64,000 nt of DNA from Calliopum simillimum (taxonomy: Eukaryota > Arthropoda > Insecta > Diptera > Lauxaniidae): the NCBI GenBank assembly GCA_951812925.1, contig OX638369.1, forward strand, positions 17,947,329-18,011,328, read 5' to 3'. Below the pieces are notes generated by a model. It worked only from the letters and a program-made list of their open reading frames with translations, was not told the DNA's origin and did no database searches. Within the stretch, counting starts at the first letter, position 1; the number at the start of each line of letters is the position of its first letter. A program made the translations under genes and the position numbers. Below are positions 55,941 to 64,000 of the stretch, one piece after another.

Positions 55941-58832
55941 TGGAAATGCCCTTGTATAAATATACCGCTTAGTTGCATGAAAAGTCAAATCAGTTGCAAG
56001 TGACTTTAGCTAATTTTTTCGAAGTAAAAATATGACTTTTTAGAAAAACTTCGAAATTTAGTGGTCAAAAAAATGATACTTTTCCGCCAAAATACCACTG
56101 TGCGTTGGTGTGAACAACAAATGTGATTGGTGTCTCAAGTGATGCGCGCAAGGTTTTTGTCATTCCTTTTTTCTGATGTTTATTGGCATTAGCTTTGTGT
56201 CCTTTGAGTTGCTAGACGTTACACCTTCGCCAATATACTGTTGTGTAGGACAACATTCGTACTTATCAAAACAGTGTATGAAGAAAACCTTCAATATCTT
56301 GCTACAAATCATCTTTTACAATAAAGTCAATTTATCGTCAACTTAAGCATCAACTTTGTTGATTTAGAGTTGCTTTGGTGACGCAAGTCTACTTAAATTT
56401 TTCCATTTTAATAAATTTTAAAGTTTTTTGTACGCCAATCAGCGGCAGCAGCAGCAACAACTTTACTCTTAACAACTGACCCACATTAGCGGTACCATCC
56501 TTGATAGTTTTTCTTCTTTTCTGCTGCTCTCCCTTTTACTTTTATTGTTGTTATTCATGTTGTTATTGTTTATGTACCTACTTTATCTAGTACTTATTCC
56601 TATTTTTTTTTTTTTTTCTTTATTTTTTACCAAGTTGGCTGCACTTGCCGCCCTTGTTTAACCTAAAAAACAAACAACGAAAAAAAAAGTGGGAAAAACA
56701 AAGAAAAATTTCCATTAATGTCAACTTGGCAGCTTGTTCTGTTTCCGTGCAACATCGAACAATTTGCAACCTTAATCCTTCGTCTTTTTTTTCCTCCAAC
56801 CTCTACAGCTTTTTTATTTATTTGCTTTTTATGCGCTACTTTTCTATCGTATCGTTCCTGCCACTTTTTTTTTCGTTTTGTTTCTTATTCTTTCATTGTC
56901 TACTGCTGCTGATTTACCTAATACTTGCATGACTCCTACTACTAAACCTTCATATAAACGTACATTAGTAGTAGTAGTAGTAGTAGGAATAGTAGTAGCG
57001 TAGCACACTATCAAGTGCTTTTTTGTTTGCTTCTCCCCCATCCCATTTCCGGTTTGCTCTTTTTCTCAGCGTTTCAGGGTTGAGCAGCAGCTGCTTATAA
57101 CCGTTATTTTGTGCGCATTTACAATGTTTATTAAGTGTTGTTTAGCTGTTGTTATGGGCATAATAAATTGTGTGCTCTTCTACGCTTATGCTAACATGTT
57201 TTATTGTAGTTATCCTGTTTATCCTGATTGTTGATGAGAGTAGTTTTTGCTTTTTTTTGTACATTTTCGCTAGGTGTGATAGGTGATAGGTGTTTTTTTT
57301 TTATCTCATCGATGTTATTCGTTAAAGGAAATAAATCGAATAAACATATATAAATAAGCTTGTGTTGTGGGAATTTAAGCCTTAAAAAGGAAAAATTTTC
57401 AGATAAAAATATTTTAATGCACCCTGTGAAATAAGTAACAAACCAAACACCAAATATGGTGAGTTTAAAAGACAAGAACGCCAAAAAGTATGCAAGCAAT
57501 ACAAGAAGTAAATATAGTACAGTAAGAAACAAGGTCAAGAAATATAGTAAAAACAACAACCTTAAACAACAGACAGGTTTGTGTACTCGTATATTTGTAT
57601 AAAATTTATACCCCGTAGTTCTACTGATGGCGAAAGCCTCCTACTACTAGTGAATTCACCGACTCCTGCTGGTCAGTCACTTATCTAGGGAAAGGTAATG
57701 CGATAAACAATCAGTCACAACATAAAACATTATACACTATGTACATTGAAAAAAACGCCTTTCAATTTTTGATGTCTTATTAATACTTTTTTAAATAAAA
57801 TTTGTATGGGGGCTAAAATTCTTTCACTTCAAAGAATCATAGCTCGGAAAGTAGGATTGCTATTTAAATAAGGAAGCTTTTGGCTTTCCGTTACCATTAA
57901 TACAAAAGAATTTCATCTTTTTCAGTAGCTACGCCACGAGCCTGAAGACAGCTCAAAATCTTTCAGGTAAATCGAAAATACTGAGGATATAGTCGAAAAG
58001 TACATAAGACTGCATGCGTACATGGAATAAAAACTTATTTCCACTTTTATTTTGGGTGCTTGTGTTATTTCTAGAAACTTTTCAACAGAAATTATCTGTC
58101 ATTGAAGGAAAATATGGGGGTAGAACTTTGAATTAAAATAAAATACTTATAATTTTCTCTTTTATTGCAAGAAAATTAGAAATCATAATGGGAATGCTCG
58201 CGGAAGAAAAGGTTTTAATTCACCAGAAAACCAGCTTAGAAAAGCCATGCAACTCACGATTTCGGCAATCACTTATTCAGCGATTTTACCAACCCATTTC
58301 GTGATTTCGGCAAATCCTCTTCACTAGCGAAGTGTGCGGCGAACAGTAGTGTATAGTCTTGCCGGTCGGCGAAAGGCAATGCGAAGTTTTGCCTCTCGGT
58401 CCCTTTCAATGACATCGCTGTGTTAAATTCGCCAGTTTTGTCGTTAGGTAGGCAGAGGACTAGTACCGGCTACAAAGAGCTAGCGAAATTGTTGGTTCAG
58501 GACTAGTGCTGAAAAACTATAGGATATCGTCTCTGTTCAAGTAAAAACATTACGTTTCATGCCTAGCGAACACTATAAAAAAGTATTTGCCGTACAGACT
58601 ACGACACTGTTCACTAGATGGTGTTCAGGGGCCTTCAGAAGGTATGAGAAACCTTTCCAGCTTAAAGTACTAACTACCCTAAAAATACCTAAGTGATACG
58701 AGGCTTCAACACTTTACCTTTAAGCTTTCAACGTTTAAACATCAATATTAAAATAAAATATTGATGTTGTCGTATTGAACGCTTGGCTGTGACTGCCTTC
58801 TGCCTTTTCGTTCGTTCTTTTATAGTCGTTTA
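55941..58832. other. AT-rich non-coding stretch
   Basis: Holds a TAG/AGT triplet run at about 56966-57000 and a GGTGATAGGTGATAGG-like word near 57275. A GC-richer part (about 58300-58500) has several GCGAA words but no frame or family I recognise. Related words to the dispersed repeat at 35.3 kb occur at about 57828-57950. Confidence 0.45.
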
Positions 58833-58955
58833 ATTGAGGTGAATGTTTTACTTGAGATGAATATTTCACTTGAGGTGAATATTTCACATGAGGTCAATAT
58901 TTTACTGAGGTGCGTATACTTCAAGCCAAGGGTGAATATTCAATTTAGGTGAATA
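58833..58955. repeat. ACTTGAGGTGAATATTTC minisatellite
   Basis: Five to six units of about 21-24 bp (GAGGTGAATGTTTTACTT, GAGATGAATATTTCACTT, GAGGTGAATATTTCACAT, GAGGTCAATATTTTACT), then two more diverged ones. Confidence 0.85.
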
Positions 58956-61110
58956 TACCAATGCAGATAGACATACGATTTGTGACGTCACTTGGGACGT
59001 TTTACGGAACAGTCCTGAGTGTTTTTCACTTGAATTGATTGGGACGACATATATAATTTCTGGATTTCCTAAAATACTTCGATTGGGAAGAATTCAAAAC
59101 TACCATCAATAGGAATTCAAAACTAAGATGGTATCATTAACGCCTTAGGAGTTACAATGCTTGGAAAATTTCAAAATAAACACCATTTCCAGCCACTCAC
59201 TGTTAAGTGAGAGAGTTGTTAAGTGTGAAATTTCTAAGGATGAAAGAGAATAATTAACATTCAAATGTGTAACACGAAAACAAGAATACAAACACATTCT
59301 TCAGACGCGGAAAGAAAAATATATCTGACATTCTAAGATATAAACTCCGAAAAATATACCAGATGCAATATATTTAACAACAATTTAAAGTAAAAGCCTC
59401 TTGCATTCGAGGAAAACGTCAAATGTTCAACGACCTTACAGCCTTAACTCAAGTAACATCAAAAGTCCGAGTCCACGGTGAAATAGCTCGTACTGTACTG
59501 GTACGTACATATTTAAAGAAAAATTTATTTGCGTATTTGGTTTTTTTTTTTTTGGTTGCTGTTACCATAAAGCACTGGACAGTACGCTCAATCCAACATG
59601 TTGTCTGGTCCATGCATATTGGTACCAAAATAGGGTTAAGTGTTTTGCTTTAAACGAACAAATAATCAAACGTAAAACGAGTAGAGAAATAAACAAAAGC
59701 AACCCTCAGATATGATGAAATCGTCCGTACAGCACAAGACTATTTCTACATCGTTGCAACAAAATCGAAGGAACTTAATTCATTTTGCGAGAAGGAAGCA
59801 ATGATGCCTTGTAAATAGATTGATGTAAAAGCCCTTTGAAGATAGAGTGGCATATTAGCTCTTATAAGACTTCAGTATTGTTAATCTTAAGCATTTGAAG
59901 TCATACAAAATGATCTAAATAAATGCTAATTCAATTGTCAAAACTTATTGCATCATAAGCTAGAATAAGTCAAACTTTTTGACAGTGATAACAATTATTC
60001 AAAATCTAAATTTCATTTTATATTATACTCCAAATGCAACTGAATAAAAATTCATATTGAGTGCCAATTAAACTAATCATCTTTGATCAAATTGTTTAAT
60101 GTATATTCATTTATTTTGCTAGTACTTACTTAGTACTCAGCTTAAAAGTTATATTTTTTAATTCTTTTTTTCTTTTCTGAGTTCATTATTTTCCAAACAT
60201 AAAAGCGTAAAGCCGCTTTGAAGCATTTTCAATGGAATTTTATATTTTCTGTTTATTTTTATTTAGATTTTCAATTTTAATTTGTGTTAGAAAAAAGCCT
60301 TCTCTCTCTATTTGAATAGAGTTTTTGCAATCAAAGTTTTGTGAACCATAAAAGCTGTTGCTTAACGCCCAGAAATTCAGTAACTGATTTCATTATGGCA
60401 GGAGGGGCTCAACCACTTTTTTTTTTTTTTCAAACAGCACGCTGTCGTCAAAAAATCAACCAGTTTACCAGTCATCGCCAGTCGTTGCTTTAACGCCAAC
60501 ATTAATTGTGAGTTCAACAGCATTTGACATTTTAAAAAGAAAAAATAAAAATAAATAAATTTATTTACTAAAACACAAAAATAGCAGCAGACGACGATGA
60601 CGACTAGCATAAGGACGAAAAAGTAGCACACGCCAAAACGCAAGTCAGGGCAGGCACCAATGCAAGCAAGGAACACATTAAATAAAAATTTATTATGAAT
60701 GAAATTGAAATTCACGTTTTGTGCTTTTAACTTTTTATGTTTTAGTGGGGCTGGGTATTGGGGGCAGGGTGTATATTCATTTGTTATGCTGTTATGCTGC
60801 ATAACATATGAAGTTAGAAATGTTGACATTAGTTGTAGCTCTTTTTAGATTTTATTTGAAAAAGAAGCCGTTTACTTAAGTATTCAAATGAAACTATTCA
60901 TTTAGAAAATTATTTCTTTAAAAATGATGTATCGCTGAAGATACTTTGCTGTATGTAACACAAATGTAAAATGCTATTTTGCTGGTAGTACCCTTTTTCA
61001 TGTTATTTATTGTCGAAAGGGCAGAAAAATAGTATTTTGAGCTTTTGCACGCCTAATATGGGTTTAATAATCGTTATTTATGAGAGAAACTTTTAGAACT
61101 TGAAATTATC
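58956..61110. other. AT-rich non-coding stretch
   Basis: No gene supported. The frame at 59423-59653 begins with a mixed, protein-like stretch and has a GTACGT word that could act as a splice donor near 59502. It has no recognisable domain and is not called. Frames at 60377-60829 are low complexity. Confidence 0.4.
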
Positions 61111-61114
61111 TTTT

Positions 61115-61780
61115 TAATGAGATATATATCACTGTTATCATCAGTGATATATCACAGATTGACGGTGATACATCACTGAAGTTATCAGTGATATATGTCT
61201 CATTTGAAAGATATTTTTGAGTAGCATTACTTCTTCTAGGAAACTAATTGCGTAATTAGCTTCTAAAGGGATTTAGACCACAAAATAGTGTTGTTTGTAA
61301 AAAAAGTTTGACATTTTTGTCTGGGATAAGTTTTGCAGACACAAAATTGGAGAGGAACTTATAGTGGTAAAAATTATCTACTCAAAGAAATACATATCAC
61401 TGTCACAATCAGTGATATATCACTGACTGACTGTGATATATCACTGAAGTCAACAGTGATATGTACCTCATTAGAAAGATATTTCTGAGTAGTATTACTT
61501 CTACTATAAAGTAATGTCACAAATGGCATACGAGCGGATTTAGATCTCAAAATATTTTTTATCACATCAAAAAATTAAAAAAAATACTAGAAATTTTGTC
61601 TGAAATAAACTTCACAAATAATGTTTTTATAAAGTTCAAAATTATCTACTCAAAGGGAGACATGTCACTATCACAATCAGTGATATAACACAGACTGACG
61701 ATGATATATCACTGAAGTCAACAGTGATATAAACCTCATTTGAAAGATATTTTTCTGTAGTGTAACTTCTTCTTAGCAAA
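61115..61780. repeat. 268-bp tandem satellite built on CAGTGATATATCACTG, second array
   Basis: TCAGTGATAT begins at 61141, 61409 and 61678 (periods 268 and 269). Each unit has TCAGTGATATATCAC, then GA(T/C)TGACNGTGATA, then ATCACTGAAGT, then CAGTGATAT and CTCATTNGAAAGATATTT. It shares the palindrome and the following (C)TCATTT words with the 254-bp array at 1.1-3.1 kb, but the spacer differs. Confidence 0.87.
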
Positions 61781-64000
61781 TAATGCAATTAACTATAAAT
61801 CAGTGGCATAAGTTCTAAAATATGTTTTTAATGAACTTTCATCTCAAAGAAGTCACTTACAAGCATCTTTAAGTCAGCTGCATTGACTGCTTTAGTTACC
61901 AAAAAAATATAAAAATGTCAAGCATCGTTTTGCAGCACAAAAAATGCCCTAATTAAATGCAAGCAAAACCAAAAAAAAATGCTAAACGACAGCGTTGCAA
62001 ACATTCTCCATGTTAATATTTTGATGACAAGGTTACCGCGGCGCTGCCACTTTTAATGCACTCCACTTACGTTAATTTAATCATAATTAAATACCAACCA
62101 ACTACCTTTCATATGTGTAATTCAACTCCAAGTTGCATTTTTTTAATGCTTTTTGTTTAAACTTTTTGTTTTTGTTTTACTTTTTTTTATATTTCCGCTA
62201 CAATCGGAAGGATCTCATATCACATTTGTGTAAATAACACACAAATTGCTTAATTTCAAAATGCGCAGCAAAACAACTTCACCCTTTCAGCTAAAGTAAA
62301 ACGCGCTGACCTGGATTTTACTTTCGAAAATTTGTCTACAATTCAACCAACTTAATTCCACTTGGAGTGATGGTGCAACGTGATGTTGCGCGGCGCTATA
62401 CCGTCGTCGTCGTCATCGTTGTTGTTTTGTTGCATCTTAGCGAAAATGCAACAAAACTTAAATGAAAAACAAAAACAAAAAACCAAATATGTACATATGA
62501 AAAAGTTTCAAATTGTTAAAAAAATACTGGGAAAAAAATAGAATGGTGTGCAGCCAACTTAACACAACGACAAGTACAACTAAAATGACTGCAACTAAAC
62601 CGCAAACAAACACACATATGATTATGCGTTTATGTGTTGGTTAGTATATTTATGTTTGTATGGGTGTTTAGCTATGCGCTCACCTGTCCCATAACTTGGT
62701 GGGAGGGTGGTGCGGCTGCTTTGACAAAATAAATAAAAACTTTTCCACTGTGGCGGTGTTGCGCTACAAGCAATCAGTGCAAGCTTAGGAGGCACTTTAT
62801 GAAGCTGTTGATATCACAACAAAACAGGGATTTTAAACGAGAAAGAGGTTGATCATCTTATTGAATGCATTCCAAATTCAATTTCGGTCAATGCTTTCCG
62901 AAGCAGCAATTTAATCGATAAAGATCAAGTGTAGGGAATCCTGCCATTCATTCATTCATCCATTTTGCATTTTGACGATAATGCAAAGTATATTTGTAAA
63001 TACATTAGATTGCCCATATGTGCTAAGTTGTGACTTGTTTTCTCCAAGTCCATTTTCATAAAATTAGAATTTAAAAAAAAAATAAAATTAGGAATCTCCA
63101 GTGGAAAACCCCAGCCGGTTTTCGATTGAAGCTTGAATATTGATTTTTTTTGGCTAATGTTATTAAGTCAACTTATATACAGAATGACTCGACCGGGATT
63201 ATCTTCTCAGAAGGTTGATTTTTTGTAATTTTCAAAGAGCAGAATAACTCTTCTGAAAATCCTAAGTTACAGGGAATTAAATGTAAATCATTTTAAAATA
63301 AATGCTTGTTAACATCGTCTAAATCACAAAAACTATTTTCATATTTTCTAGCCTGTATAAATTAGATTTTCAAAAGAAACTGATCGGACGTTTCAAGTAG
63401 AAGCATGCTATCAAAAGTAAACGTTGCTATTTTTTCAAATATTTTTAATTTTATTTAATAGACCAGCTTCGCTTTCCTTAAAAATTATACTGACCAATGA
63501 ATTCTTCACATTTTTCAGTTTTGTCGAGAACTAGTTCTATATTTCATGTCGGACGATTCACACAGTTGGCATAAGCCACAATACACACACAAAATAAAAA
63601 GCGCAATTAAGTTTTGCTAATAGCTTCAAATATCTTTAATCTGCTCTATTTAACATAACTTTCAAATTTCCCAATTGTATTGTAACTTTCCGAGTAATCA
63701 TTCATTGAAGTTAAGATAGCTCGACGCCACACAAAGAACTTAGTTATATTTGTATGGAGTTGAGATACTTTTTAGATAGTTGAAAATTGGAAAGAGGGGA
63801 TCCAATTGAAACACTTTAAAGGAAGGTTATGGCTATCCAATGTCATTAGCAAAAGTTAATTACGCAGCTACTACACAAAAAACAATGCATAGCAATGTTA
63901 ATACTATGCCCTTTGGTTCAATGGTAAGCTTATCACAAAGATTTCATATTAAAACAATAGTTTTGCTATAATTTGAATACTTTGCATACTATTAATTTAA
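61781..64000. other. AT-rich non-coding stretch
   Basis: CGTCGTCGTCGTC at about 62403-62415 is a short triplet run. TTGGTTCAATGGTAAGC near 63914 resembles the start of a tRNA, but no B box is visible before the window ends. No gene supported. Confidence 0.45.

Noticed and set aside
59423..59653. Possible host exon with a GTACGT donor-like word
   Set aside because: Only one weak splice-like word and no domain; the second half of the frame is low complexity.
63904..63960. tRNA-like start (TTGGTTCAATGGTAAGC)
   Set aside because: No B box or foldable arms follow in the remaining sequence, so it cannot be supported.

Overview
The window is strongly AT-rich, non-coding eukaryotic DNA made largely of repeats. 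Evidence for this is the long A/T runs, microsatellites, decayed non-LTR retrotransposon pieces, many terminal-inverted-repeat (TIR) elements, tRNA-derived SINE-like sequences, and no ordered set of coding frames. The texture (ACATACATATGTA-type motifs, CCTAA-tailed LINE ends, dispersed repeats ending TACCCTAC...) fits a higher fly (Diptera; a tephritid-like genome is my best guess, an inference). I see no convincing host protein-coding exon. The window is probably intergenic or lies inside a very large intron. The long uninterrupted frames at 5.1-6.0, 15.0 and 39.6 kb are microsatellites read as codons.

Layout. 1.1-3.1 kb: a 254-bp-period satellite built on the palindrome CAGTGATATATCACTG, split by a 1.27-kb mobile element. 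A related 268-bp array lies at 61.1-61.8 kb. 5.18-6.01 kb: a large (AACATG)n array; the same hexamer recurs inverted at 14.99-15.28 kb. 9.2-10.9 kb: an inverted repeat followed by a 125-140-bp tandem family, a pairing that recurs at 31.5-33.0 kb. 12.8-14.7 kb: a MITE-like repeat and a dead non-LTR reverse transcriptase. 17.35-19.45 kb: a 1.15-kb fold-back element carrying a nested 175-bp TIR element, then another MITE-like copy split by a LINE 3' end. 20.5-24.1 kb: one copy of a tandem-bearing dispersed repeat, a TIR MITE, the second copy of the 1.27-kb element and another MITE-like copy. 25.7-30.2 kb: degenerate minisatellites. 34.1-36.95 kb: dispersed repeats and a tandem pair of tRNA-like units. 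38.3-38.6 kb: an inverted repeat with a protein-like look. 39.6-40.2 kb: a hexamer array that switches to a pentamer array. 42.9-48.2 kb: a 22-bp minisatellite element, two tRNA-like units, and a dispersed repeat carrying a piggyBac-type MITE. 49.9-55.9 kb: a tRNA-like unit, ATTACATGTAAT repeats, a 411-bp MITE with TAA duplications, a TCAA-rich tract, and a 165-bp tandem family with a fold-back inside. 55.9-64 kb is mostly plain AT-rich sequence.

The elements do not form a pathway. What the sequence records is nested insertion: several elements sit inside others, and comparison of copies gives empty sites that define ends and target duplications. All family assignments are by eye. Boundaries of decayed repeats are approximate.
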